A DNA stretch of 64,000 nt from contig NZ_JAFLEQ010000016.1 in the NCBI RefSeq assembly GCF_017307055.1, forward strand, positions 219,826 to 283,825, read 5' to 3'. Position 1 is the first letter of the stretch; each line of letters opens with the position of its first letter. Positions 55,436-63,971 of this stretch are shown here, piece after piece. The notes beneath the pieces are model-generated. The model did no database searches. It was not told the origin of the DNA and worked only from the letters and a program-made list of their open reading frames with translations. The translations under genes were made by a program, and so were the position numbers. Source of the stretch: Corynebacterium mendelii (GTDB lineage: Bacteria > Actinomycetota > Actinomycetes > Mycobacteriales > Mycobacteriaceae).

Positions 55436-55528
55436 GTGGTCGTGGCACGTGTGTCCATCAGCGGCGAAGTGTTGCAGTGGACCATTGAGCGAACTGGCAA
55501 GCACAGGATGACCGCATTCGCGATGTAG
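55436..55528 (+). pseudogene. Possible N-terminal stub of a small regulator/peptidase gene
   Basis: A 30-codon frame from GTG 55436 to TAG 55528. The segment ARVSISGEVLQWTIERTG resembles the first helix of XRE-ImmA/IrrE-type proteins, which often begin with R-V-x-(V/I)-x-x-x-(V/I)-L-x-W-x-x-E-R-(S/T)-G. It stops right after, so if real it is a remnant. It sits in the 358-bp gap between the SWIM and DUF6493-like genes, which otherwise shows nothing clear. Confidence 0.35.
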
Positions 55529-55635
55529 CAGAGTCAGTGCTGTGCAATCATGTGTAAACCAGCTGCCAAGACCACTGGAACGCATCAATTGAGCCTTCGG
55601 GCCAGCTGAGTTCCCGAGCATTTGAGAAGGACCCC

Positions 55636-58011
55636 ATGCCCGCCCGAAAAACGCCTCAGTTCGCTGAACCCGATCACACGACCCACACCGGGACTTTACC
55701 GGTGTGGGATATCACCAAGTCAATGGCGAAGCTGCTGGCGGACAAGCCCGCGGCCACCCTGGAAGACTTCTACCGGGTGCTCATGGACCACGAGCTTCCC
55801 GATTCACGCTGGGCACAAAGCCCGCAAGAGATGATGAAACTGGCCACCACAGCGACCTGGACGGGTGCTTTCCTGCGGCTGCGCCTGGGGGAGCTGCTGT
55901 TTGGCTGGGATATCGACCACGACGACGACTATGTGCTGGGCCTGGTCAATATTGCGGTCTACCACGACAACTCCGATATCCGCCGCCGGTGGCTCGCCTG
56001 GGATGAGCAGCTGCGTGAAACAACTTTTTGGCGGCTGTTCGAAGTGGAGGGCGGCGGCGAAATATCGATGGCGAACCTTGACAAGTTCGGCCGGGTCCAC
56101 ACTTGGGTCGACGACATCTGCTGGCTGTCGGAGAAAGGCTACATCGACAGACAACGGGTGCTGCGCGCATCACTGGAAGCGCTCAACCGGGACTTCAGCT
56201 CCTACCGGGCAGGATTTTATGCACGGCTTTTCAAAGCGATGGACCCCACACCGGAAGAAGCCGCCGAAATCCAGGATCTGCTGCGCCTTACCCTGGCAAG
56301 CCCCGTCACCTCATCGGTGTCGCTGGCGGTGGGGCAGTGCAAGAAACTGCACAAACACGGACTCTTGGACGAAGATGAGTTTGTTCTCGCGTGTGAGCCG
56401 GCGCTTGCCACCACCAAAACCAATGCGGTGGCTGTGCTGGCCATTGCCACGGGTATCCACACAAACGGCCGGGCCGATGCGGCGGCACTGAAGTCCCTGC
56501 TTGAAGCAGCTTTATATCACCAGCACCCCGATGTCCAGAAAAAAGCCCTCAGCCTGCTGGCCAGCCTGGGGACCGGCATTGACCGATCCCTGCTGTCAAG
56601 TGTGTCACCGATGGTGCTGGATGAACTCGGACTGGACGTGCCGGGGCAACCGGAAGAAACTGGTGCCGCCCATGATGCCGGTGCCGCCGACGGAGTGCTT
56701 GAACCTGTGACAGCCGAATCAGTCACACCGGTCACCGACGCCGATGCCCTGCAGCGGATCAGTGTCGCGCTTGAAACCACCTGCGCCGACCCGATCGAAT
56801 TGGAAATGATCCTCGCCTGGCTTGCCCGGGCGGATAAGCCGGCCGACATTCTGGCGCCGTTGAAGAAACGTGCCTCCCAGTTGAGCGGCCGCACCGACAA
56901 CTATCTGGTCGACCTGATCCACCTGGTGGTGACAGATGATCATGACTTCCTTCCCCAGCGGGAGATCCACACTTACTCCACGAGCGACACAACCGAGGTG
57001 GTGACCGAAGTCAGACCCGGGACCACAGCAGAAGAGGAAACACCCCTGCCTGCACTGGTGACCAGACTGCGGGATGTGGCGGCCATCCTCACAGGCGACC
57101 AACCACAACGCGAGCTTTTGTCCACCCCCACCGACACCACCGGTTCACTCGACCCGGATGAAGTGATCGCCCGGCATACCCGCAACACGCAGGCCGGCGC
57201 GCGGTCATCAACAGTTGACATCAACCAGGCACTGTGGCGGGTCGAAGCGGATGACCGGCAACGACTCGCACAGGCATTGGGCGTTCACCCGCCCACCGAT
57301 CCCGGACAGATCGTCCTGGTGTGGGAGGGGCCGAAAAAATGGCCGACAGCCACCGGCTTCCAACCGAGTGATCTGGACGAGATACGGATCAACCCCGCGG
57401 GGCTGCGTGAGAGCATCAGCCACTGGGATGACAGCCGCCCGCACCTGGTGGGACAAATGGGGATTGCGCGCCGGGATAATCTTGACGTGCTTGTTGTCAA
57501 CACCATGATCGGCATGTGGTGGGCCGACAGTGATGTCTACCATGACGCGGGGGCGGTTCTTGACGCCATCGATATCCATCCCGCGAAGTGGACACCGGCC
57601 ACAGCACAACTGGTGTACCTGGCATTCGGCAACAAGAACATCGAGATCAGGGCCCGGGTCGCTGAACTGGTGGCCACCCATCTGCCACGCAAAATGGATG
57701 CGGTGGCTTTTGGCCGGGCAATCACCGGCGCCCAGCAGTCGGTGATCCCGACACGTGCGGCCGATGTGCTGCGGGACATTGCTGTACTGAACCGGGAACT
57801 GGCACTAGAACTCATGCCGGAGATTCTTCTCGCCCACGACCGGAAACGGCGGGGAATAGCACGTGTGATGGAGGTGTATCTTGATGAGGCGCTACGGCAG
57901 AAACCACCGGCCCCGCGGGAGGAGTTTTTGTCCTGGCTGGACGGATTCACCGGCTCATCGAAGGCGGCGAAAGCAGCACGTGCCATCGTGAAGATGCATT
58001 CGGGCGGGTAA
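55636..58011 (+). CDS. DUF6493-like helical-repeat protein of the accessory system
   Basis: 791 residues from ATG 55636 with AGAAGG 5 nt upstream. Mostly alpha-helical by eye, like HEAT repeats. The block RVLRASLEALNRDFSSYRAG, then FYARLFKAMDPTPEEAAEIQ (about 173-212), matches the usual core of DUF6493 proteins (R-L-L...RDF...L-x-P-T-x-E-E). A Glu/Thr-rich linker lies near 335-370 and 455-525. The C-terminal domain (TARAQLVYLAFGNKNIEIRA-like region near 655-680, end SWLDGFTGSSKAAKAARAIV) is also conserved in a stub downstream. No enzymatic motif is visible. Paired with the SWIM protein. Family assignment is from memory, not from a search. Confidence 0.65.
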   Translation: MPARKTPQFAEPDHTTHTGTLPVWDITKSMAKLLADKPAATLEDFYRVLMDHELPDSRWAQSPQEMMKLATTATWTGAFLRLRLGELLFGWDIDHDDDYVLGLVNIAVYHDNSDIRRRWLAWDEQLRETTFWRLFEVEGGGEISMANLDKFGRVHTWVDDICWLSEKGYIDRQRVLRASLEALNRDFSSYRAGFYARLFKAMDPTPEEAAEIQDLLRLTLASPVTSSVSLAVGQCKKLHKHGLLDEDEFVLACEPALATTKTNAVAVLAIATGIHTNGRADAAALKSLLEAALYHQHPDVQKKALSLLASLGTGIDRSLLSSVSPMVLDELGLDVPGQPEETGAAHDAGAADGVLEPVTAESVTPVTDADALQRISVALETTCADPIELEMILAWLARADKPADILAPLKKRASQLSGRTDNYLVDLIHLVVTDDHDFLPQREIHTYSTSDTTEVVTEVRPGTTAEEETPLPALVTRLRDVAAILTGDQPQRELLSTPTDTTGSLDPDEVIARHTRNTQAGARSSTVDINQALWRVEADDRQRLAQALGVHPPTDPGQIVLVWEGPKKWPTATGFQPSDLDEIRINPAGLRESISHWDDSRPHLVGQMGIARRDNLDVLVVNTMIGMWWADSDVYHDAGAVLDAIDIHPAKWTPATAQLVYLAFGNKNIEIRARVAELVATHLPRKMDAVAFGRAITGAQQSVIPTRAADVLRDIAVLNRELALELMPEILLAHDRKRRGIARVMEVYLDEALRQKPPAPREEFLSWLDGFTGSSKAAKAARAIVKMHSGG

Positions 58012-58069
58012 ACCGCGGAGCTTCCCGCGCAATACTGCGGGCGGGCGCACACGGTGCGGCAGCGGCATC

Positions 58070-58330
58070 ATGGCTCAGCGGTTGGCGGGATTGATGCGGG
58101 TGGTGGCGCAGGAAACAGTCAAACAGCACCCCGACGAGATATCCGCCCGGTTGACAGCCCGGCTGGAAGGCTTCACCGGCGCATCCCGGCCCGCAAAGAC
58201 CACGGCACTGCTTCGGAACACCTACCGGAAACCGAAAATCCGGGTAAACCTGAAACGCGCTGGCAGGCAAAGGATGTGCGGGTGTGGAATTCAGTCCGGT
58301 GCGGGCCAGCCACGGGGGTGGCAATCGTAG
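58070..58330 (+). pseudogene. C-terminal stub of a second DUF6493-like gene
   Basis: An 86-codon frame whose first ~50 residues parallel the end of the preceding protein: [12 protein letters not shown] against RVMEVYLDEALRQ, and [18 protein letters not shown] against LDGFTGSSKAAKAARAIV. The rest of such a protein is absent and the frame continues with unrelated Arg/Gly-rich sequence. The likely history is a tandem duplicate (or recombination product) of which only the 3' end remains. It fills part of the 381-bp gap before glgC. Confidence 0.6.
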
Positions 58331-58379
58331 CGATTATCACAGTTGGGGCGCTCGGCACGCGCGGGTCACGTCTTTTGTC

Positions 58380-58385
58380 TACCCT
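58380..58385 (+). promoter_or_regulatory. -10 box for a leaderless glgC transcript
   Basis: TACCCT followed by 7 nt and the GTG start, the same geometry as in front of glgA. No ribosome-binding site lies between. Confidence 0.45.
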
Positions 58386-58392
58386 GGGTTTT

Positions 58393-59610
58393 GTGAGGAA
58401 CCAACCACATGTCTTAGCAATTGTCCTTGCCGGCGGCGAAGGCAAACGTCTTGCCCCCCTGACCGAGGACCGGGCCAAACCCGCGGTCCCGTTCGGCGGC
58501 ACCTACCGACTCATCGACTTTGTGCTGTCGAACCTGGTCAACGCCGGTTACATGAAAATCTGTGTGCTGACCCAGTACAAGTCGCACTCCCTGGACCGCC
58601 ACATTGCGCAGTCGTGGCAGCCTTCCGGGCTGACAGGTGCCTACATTGCCCCTGTTCCCGCGCAGCAGCGTGACGGCAAACGGTGGTACACCGGATCGGC
58701 GGACGCTATTTTGCAGTCGCTGAACCTCATCTACGACGAGGATCCGGAATATGTCATCGTCTTCGGTGCCGACCACGTCTACCGCATGGATCCGGAGCAG
58801 ATGGTCGAAGAACACGTCAAGTCCGGTAAAGCGGTGACAGTGGCGGGTCTTCGTGTGCCCCGTAGTGAGGCCACCGCTTTCGGCTGCATCCAGGCCGACG
58901 ATGACGGCAATATCACGGAGTTTTTGGAAAAGCCCGCTGATCCGCCGTCCACCCCGGATGACCCGGATATGACCTATGCGTCGATGGGCAACTACGTGTT
59001 CACCGCCAAAGACCTGGTGGAGGCATTGAAAGCCGACGGGGAAAACGAGGATTCCGACCACGATATGGGCGGTGACATCATCCCTTATTTCGTGGAAAAG
59101 AATCAGGCGCATGTCTACGATTTCACCTCCAACAGGGTGCCGGGTGAGACCGAGCGTGACCGCGGCTACTGGCGGGATGTCGGTACCATCGACGCGTTCT
59201 ATGAGGCCCACATGGATTTGATTTCGGTGCACCCGGTGTTCAACCTGTACAACCACAAGTGGCCGATCCACTGCACTGATGCCGGCAGTTTCCCGCCCGC
59301 GAAATTTGTGCAGGGCGGTATCGCCCAGTCGTCGATGGTGGCCACCGGCTCGATTATCTCCGGCGGGACGGTGCGTAACTCGGTGCTGTCGAACAATGTT
59401 GTGGTCGAAGACGGTGCCACTGTGGAAGGTGCGGTCATTATGCCCGGTGCCCGTATTGAAAAGGGTGCTGTGGTCCGGCACGCGATCATCGACAAGAACG
59501 TTGTTGTCACCGAAGGCGAGTTCATCGGTGTCGACCATGAGCGTGACCGGCAGCGGTTTGTTGTCTCCGATGGCGGCGTCGTTGTCGTCGGCAAAAACCA
59601 GCGGGTGTAA
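58393..59610 (+). CDS. glgC: Glucose-1-phosphate adenylyltransferase
   Basis: GTG 58393 ([20 protein letters not shown]) gives 405 residues, the usual length; upstream frame is not conserved. Nucleotidyltransferase start [67 protein letters not shown], then a C-terminal left-handed beta-helix ([20 protein letters not shown]). It makes ADP-glucose from glucose-1-phosphate and ATP for glycogen and trehalose pathways. Likely leaderless. It is normally next to glgA in corynebacteria and mycobacteria. Confidence 0.95.
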   Translation: MRNQPHVLAIVLAGGEGKRLAPLTEDRAKPAVPFGGTYRLIDFVLSNLVNAGYMKICVLTQYKSHSLDRHIAQSWQPSGLTGAYIAPVPAQQRDGKRWYTGSADAILQSLNLIYDEDPEYVIVFGADHVYRMDPEQMVEEHVKSGKAVTVAGLRVPRSEATAFGCIQADDDGNITEFLEKPADPPSTPDDPDMTYASMGNYVFTAKDLVEALKADGENEDSDHDMGGDIIPYFVEKNQAHVYDFTSNRVPGETERDRGYWRDVGTIDAFYEAHMDLISVHPVFNLYNHKWPIHCTDAGSFPPAKFVQGGIAQSSMVATGSIISGGTVRNSVLSNNVVVEDGATVEGAVIMPGARIEKGAVVRHAIIDKNVVVTEGEFIGVDHERDRQRFVVSDGGVVVVGKNQRV

Positions 59611-59636
59611 TACCGTATTTCCGCTGTTTCAACCCT

Positions 59637-59675
59637 CACCCCCGATCAGCTGCAGGACGCAAGCGACCGGGGGTG
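59637..59675 (+). terminator. Hairpin downstream of glgC
   Basis: CACCCCCGATC (59637-59647) pairs with GACCGGGGGTG (59665-59675) with one mismatch; no T run. Confidence 0.5.
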
Positions 59676-59831
59676 TGGTGTCTCCGGGGAATCGGTCTGT
59701 GACCTGCCGGAAGAAATGACTGATCGATATCGAACGATAAACTGTGGTGCAGGCAACAAGCCTGTCGTGGAGGCATTGTCACCGGCATGCCGCACGTGAC
59801 CTGTGTCAATGAGAACAAGAAAGTGGACTGA

Positions 59832-60456
59832 ATGGTTTCCACGGTTTTGACCAGAATCAGGCGTGGTTTGTGCGCCGTGTCCCTGGCATGTGTTGCCGAC
59901 GCAGCCTCAGTCGTTCCGGCTTCCGCCCCCGCCGTTAAAACCGTTGACGCGCACCGGTCGGTCAGAGTCGACCGGGACAGAATCTCCTACAGCGTTGAAC
60001 AGTACTGGTTCGACATCTACAACCACCAGTACTACATGAACCTGGTCAGTCCGTATCCCGGGAACGAGGTCAGATGCTGGCACTTCCACGGGGTCAACTA
60101 CGAATGCTGGCAGGCCGACAAAACGGCGAGTTCCATCAGTTGACAGCTTCGGTGCTGTCGTTTGTGACACCCACCGCTGATGCTGCGGGCAGGAAATCCA
60201 CAACACGTATTTCTTTCCCGGCACCTACACCGGTGTGGCTGCAACACATGAGTTCTGGGATGCAGTGGTTGAACGTCCCCTCGATCTTTTCCCGCGGTTG
60301 ACCGAGTGGGTGCTCGATCCGCGCAATGTGGAAGCCGTCAACACCTACGCCCCGCTGCTGCTGCCGGTATTCAAGACCGCCCAGCCGGTCTCGGATACGT
60401 TGACCTCCACTGAGTCGTCGTGGGATTTTTTCAGGACCCACCAGTTTTCCGGTTGA
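59832..60456 (+). pseudogene. Frameshifted paralogue of the secreted protein at 61650
   Basis: Starts at ATG 59832 with a signal peptide (MVSTVLTRIRRGLCAVSLAC) and follows the intact paralogue through SPYPGNEVRCWHFHGVNYEC WQAD; then the frame is lost at about 60117-60124 (an AAAA run) where GEFHQL continues in a second frame, and again near 60180-60200 where FPGTYTGVAATHEFW, then FPRLTEWVLDPRNVEAVNTY, continue in a third. At least two indels are needed, so it encodes no full protein. A tandem duplication decayed here, or the assembly has errors. Confidence 0.85.
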
Positions 60457-60515
60457 AGTGACCGGACCCTCGCATCCGCGGAGTGATGCGGGCGCGTGAC
60501 GGGGCAGTAGAACAA

Positions 60516-60568
60516 GAAAAGGGCTTTTGTCCGCCCGTGGTGGAAAACACCAGGCGGACAAAAGCCCT
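60516..60568 (-). terminator. Terminator of the CAP-domain gene
   Basis: Stem AGGGCTTTTGTCCGCC (60520-60535) with GGCGGACAAAAGCCCT (60553-60568), 16 bp perfect, then TTTTCTTG on the minus strand. It lies 22 bp beyond the CAP-gene stop and also closes the frameshifted gene from the other side. Confidence 0.85.
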
Positions 60569-60589
60569 GCTGCTGTGGGGAAGGCGGTG

Positions 60590-61117
60590 TCAGCGCACCA
60601 TGACCAGACCGTAGATCAGGCGGTCAGACGAGATGGCGAAACCGGCGCCGATCTGCGCGATGGTTGTGTCGGTACTCAAGTTCTTGCGCTCGTCGATGTA
60701 GGTGAAGACGGCTTCGGGACTGTTGCCGAAGACGGTTCCTTCGTAGAAGACCTGGCGGCCAAGGAAACCCGTCACAAATTCCTTCGTGCCGTGCTTGGCG
60801 TTGTACTCTGACTGGTCGGCGGCGGCATGCATCATGCTGTTGACGACCGTCAGCGGCTTGAGGCCGTTGTCCTCACGGGCGTCGTTGATCAGCTCGATGA
60901 CCTTCAGCGCATTGCGGGTTTCCGGGGTGTCGGGAAGGGGTTCGGACTCAGTATCCGTGGGGTCGGAGGGATCTGTCGGATTTCCGGGTGTGACCGGTCC
61001 GGGATTGGTGAAATTGGAGCTGCCGAAAAAGGGCATTGCCTGGGCGGGGGCGACGGCGCCGCAGACCAGACCGGCGGCGATTAGCGCCGCGGCGGCGCGG
61101 CGGGACAAATGGGACAT
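60590..61117 (-). CDS. Secreted CAP (SCP/PR1) domain protein
   Basis: ATG 61117 gives 175 residues with a signal peptide (MSHLSRRAAAALIAAGLVCG... cut after AQA), a Pro/Asp/Thr linker (NPTDPSDPTDTESEPLPDTP) and a CAP domain: ALKVIELINDAREDNGLKPL, MMHAAADQSEYNAKHG, and the C-terminal AQIGAGFAISSDRLIYGLVM. CAP proteins bind lipids or act extracellularly; several corynebacterial ones are secreted. The usual second His/Glu pair of eukaryotic CAP proteins is not obvious, as is common in bacteria. Confidence 0.85.
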   Translation of the reverse strand: MSHLSRRAAAALIAAGLVCGAVAPAQAMPFFGSSNFTNPGPVTPGNPTDPSDPTDTESEPLPDTPETRNALKVIELINDAREDNGLKPLTVVNSMMHAAADQSEYNAKHGTKEFVTGFLGRQVFYEGTVFGNSPEAVFTYIDERKNLSTDTTIAQIGAGFAISSDRLIYGLVMVR

Positions 61118-61649
61118 GGTGTGAATCAACCTTTTGGCTTAGGCGAACGGATGAAAAAACAGCCACCGGCGGGTTGGTCCGGCAGAAGGCGGGACCGTCG
61201 ACCCCGAACGGCATGAACTGTGCGGGATACCCTGGTTGTTTGGGAGCGTGAACCGGTGGTGCGGACAAGGCTACCAATTCCGCAGCCACCACGCCGAATA
61301 GCCGAACCCGGTTGGGGCGGGGAGCTGGGTTTGGTCGGCGTCCTGATTGACGGCGATGGCCAGCCCACCGGCAACAGCAGGGAAGTTCCCGGTTCGCGGA
61401 TTATCCCCAGGGCCGGTTGATGCGGGGATCATTGGTGGTGTCGGCCAGCAGAATTAGGTGGGCAAGCATGGCTTCCCGGGGCTTTGCCGACGTGTGTGGC
61501 CGGGACGTGGCGCTTGCGCTGGGAAAAGAAACGGTTCACCGATTGTGAAAGATCGAATAGTTGCAGGGGTAGCCCCTGTCGGCCCGGTTGCCCACCAAGG
61601 ATGGTTCCGGGACGGGCCACCGGCCAATCCAGAAAGGATGCTGTGCCCC
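61118..61649. other. Divergent upstream region of the CAP and secreted-protein genes
   Basis: 532 bp with the promoters for both. Short open frames (for example one at 61220-61420) lack a ribosome-binding site and any known pattern. No strong hairpin seen. Confidence 0.35.
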
Positions 61650-62303
61650 ATGATCCATTCACGTACGTCTTTTCCCCGTCTGCGCCGCAGTCTGTGCGCT
61701 GTGACAGTGGCAGCCTGTGCTGCGGTGGGGTTGTCCCATCCGGCGGCCGCCGATGTGCCGCCGCCGACCGGCAATGAAACCGATGCCGTTAATCCGGTGA
61801 GAATCAACCAGGACACGATTGCCTACCGCTATGAGCAGGACTGGTTCGGCCCTTCGACCATCGGCGCCTACCAGATGAACATCATCACCCCTTACCCGGG
61901 CAACGAGGTCAGGTGCTGGCGGTTCCACGGCGCCAACTTCGAGTGCTGGCAGGCTGACCCGCAGGGGGAGTTCCACCAGTTGCAGGGCATTGCCGTCGCC
62001 ACCACCAACCCCAGCGCCTGGATTTACGGCAACCCGTATCGCACCATGTTCGCTTTTCCCGGGGTCTACACCGGGGTGGCTGCCACAGACGAGTTCTGGC
62101 AGGCGGCCGTTGGCAAAGGTCCGGGACCCGATTTCTTCCCGTCATTGACCCGGTGGGTGCTGGATCCGCGCAATGTGGAGGCCGTCAACACCTACGCCCC
62201 GCTGCTTCTGCCCATTCTGCAGGGCCGGGCGATGTCGTCGGATATCGCGACCTCCAGCATGTCGGGTCCCAGACTGTTTCAGACCATGTCCTCCCGGCGG
62301 TAA
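61650..62303 (+). CDS. Secreted corynebacterial protein of unknown function
   Basis: ATG 61650 with GAAAGG 12 nt upstream (ATG 61638 is too close to that site); 217 residues. Signal peptide MIHSRTSFPRLRRSLCAVTV... ending HPAAA. The mature part has two cysteines (EVRCWRFHGANFECWQAD) that can form a disulfide, many aromatic residues and a WVLDPRNVEAVNTYAPLLLP motif near the end, shared with the decayed copy at 59832. No enzyme motif recognised. Confidence 0.75.
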   Translation: MIHSRTSFPRLRRSLCAVTVAACAAVGLSHPAAADVPPPTGNETDAVNPVRINQDTIAYRYEQDWFGPSTIGAYQMNIITPYPGNEVRCWRFHGANFECWQADPQGEFHQLQGIAVATTNPSAWIYGNPYRTMFAFPGVYTGVAATDEFWQAAVGKGPGPDFFPSLTRWVLDPRNVEAVNTYAPLLLPILQGRAMSSDIATSSMSGPRLFQTMSSRR

Positions 62304-62336
62304 CTCTGCCGCGCAATCCATGGCCCGCACAGCAGC

Positions 62337-62362
62337 AATCCCCCGGGGATGGCCGGGGGATT
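62337..62362. terminator. Bidirectional hairpin between secreted-protein and methyltransferase genes
   Basis: Perfect 10-bp stem AATCCCCCGG (62337-62346) with CCGGGGGATT (62353-62362), 6-nt loop. Confidence 0.65.
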
Positions 62363-62429
62363 GGTGTGTGTCCGTTAGTTTGTCGCGGATCGGGTCAGGT
62401 CGGCGGGTGTGTTGTCCCCGCGCCGGTGT

Positions 62430-63086
62430 TTAACGTGCCGGGGCGTGTTTGACGGCGATGGTCACTCCGCCACCCAACGGCAGCCGGGTGATGGAAGCAT
62501 CATCCAGTTCACGGATTTTCTCATCGGCCCGGCGGGCACCGAGAGTGGAACGGTCGGTGCGGGAATCATCACCGATGGTGCCGTCGAGCAGACTGGACAT
62601 GAGCACCATGATTCCGCCGGGAGCGACCAGCTTCCAGGCGGCATCCATAAAAGCGGGAAGGTCGGCCGGGGCCACATCCCCCACCACCATTCCGTAGCTG
62701 GCGTCAGCCAACCGGCCCATGACATCCAGGGGACGTGACGGCATAAAGCGCACAGTGGACTCGGCGATTCCCAGACCGGTGAAAATAGCCTGGGCGGCGG
62801 TACGGTGCTCGACTTCCGGCTCGATGCAGGTGATCTTCGAATCGTCACCCACGCCGCGGGCCACATAGGCACCGGTGACAGCCAAGGCAGGGGAAGCAAC
62901 CACGGCACCGGATTTACTGCCCGGAACCGCCAGTGCCGCCAGGGTGGTCAGCAGCTGGCCGGTGGGGGTATCGGGGGCGTTCAAACCGAACTCGTCGGCG
63001 TATTCGCGGGCTTTGTCCATGACTTTGTCTGGCCCGGTGGTGGATTCAATGAACTCGGACATGGCTTTCACGGCGGTAGCATTCAC
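62430..63086 (-). CDS. O-methyltransferase family protein next to sigE
   Basis: GTG 63086 (VNATAVKAMSEFIESTTG) gives 218 residues; ATG 63062 is an alternative. SAM-dependent fold: KITCIEPEVEHRTAAQAIF and MVVGDVAPADLPAFMDAAWK, KLVAPGGIMVLMSSLLDG, related to family 3 O-methyltransferases. The SAM glycine motif is weak (VVASPALAVTGAYVARG), so activity is not certain. The same gene stands divergent from sigE in corynebacteria and mycobacteria. A -10 like TAAACT ends 8 nt before the GTG. Confidence 0.8.
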   Translation of the reverse strand: MNATAVKAMSEFIESTTGPDKVMDKAREYADEFGLNAPDTPTGQLLTTLAALAVPGSKSGAVVASPALAVTGAYVARGVGDDSKITCIEPEVEHRTAAQAIFTGLGIAESTVRFMPSRPLDVMGRLADASYGMVVGDVAPADLPAFMDAAWKLVAPGGIMVLMSSLLDGTIGDDSRTDRSTLGARRADEKIRELDDASITRLPLGGGVTIAVKHAPAR

Positions 63087-63314
63087 AAGATGCCAGTTTA
63101 AGCGGCACTGCCCCGCCTTGCGCCGGTGGACTGAATGCGTGTTTTCACCATGTGCCCCAACCGTCACACAAGCCCCGGTAAAAACCGGAAAAGGCCCTGT
63201 CACCGCAGGTTTCACGGTGGTGGGCCATGGGGGTGGCACAAGGAGGTGAAACCGAACCGTGATCAGATTCCCAGGTTACTTTTAACGGCTTTTACGGTGT
63301 AAGCTAACTGCCTG

Positions 63315-63971
63315 ATGCACACTTCTTCCATGACATCGAAACTGGACGACACCGCCCGCCCCGCCGACGGGCAGGCCGCGGAAGGCCCCCTGACCGGGAC
63401 CGCGGCTTTTGACGCCGGCGAGGGGACCATGCCCGAATGGGGGGAACTGGTCAAAGAGCACGCCGACGGCGTCTACCGGCTGGCATTCCGCTTGTCCGGC
63501 AACCAGCACGATGCCGAGGATTTGACGCAGGAAACCTTTATGCGGGTGTTCCGCTCAATCGACAAATACAAGCCCGGCACCTTCGAGGGCTGGCTGCACC
63601 GCATCACCACCAACCTGTTTTTGGACATGGTGCGCCACCGGGCCCGTATCCGCATGGAAGCCCTGCCGGAAGACTACGAGCGGGTCCCCGGCAACGAGAT
63701 GACCCCCGAGCAGGCCTACCATGCCGCCAACCTGGATCCGGTATTGGCCACAGCCCTGGATTCACTCAGCCCCGAGTTCCGTGTCGCCGTCATTTTGTGT
63801 GATGTTCTCGGCATGAGCTACGACGAGATCGCCGACACGCTCGGGGTGAAAATGGGCACCGTGCGCTCCCGCATCCACCGTGGACGCGGACAGCTGCGGG
63901 CATACCTTGAAGCCGCGGCCAAAGACAACGACGAATCAGCCAAACTGCTGGTTCCCGCCGAAACGCGCTAG
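63315..63971 (+). CDS. sigE: ECF RNA polymerase sigma factor SigE
   Basis: 218 residues from ATG 63315. Sigma region 2: [20 protein letters not shown], then [20 protein letters not shown] and [19 protein letters not shown]; region 4: [20 protein letters not shown], then [20 protein letters not shown]. It directs transcription of cell-envelope and heat-stress genes; the anti-sigma gene expected just downstream lies beyond the window. TAAGCT at 63300-63305 is a possible -10 box 9 nt before the ATG, and no ribosome-binding site is seen, so this mRNA may also be (nearly) leaderless. Confidence 0.92.
   Translation: MHTSSMTSKLDDTARPADGQAAEGPLTGTAAFDAGEGTMPEWGELVKEHADGVYRLAFRLSGNQHDAEDLTQETFMRVFRSIDKYKPGTFEGWLHRITTNLFLDMVRHRARIRMEALPEDYERVPGNEMTPEQAYHAANLDPVLATALDSLSPEFRVAVILCDVLGMSYDEIADTLGVKMGTVRSRIHRGRGQLRAYLEAAAKDNDESAKLLVPAETR

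Noticed and set aside
61220..61420. 66-codon frame upstream of the secreted protein
   Set aside because: No ribosome-binding site, no signal peptide and no recognisable pattern.
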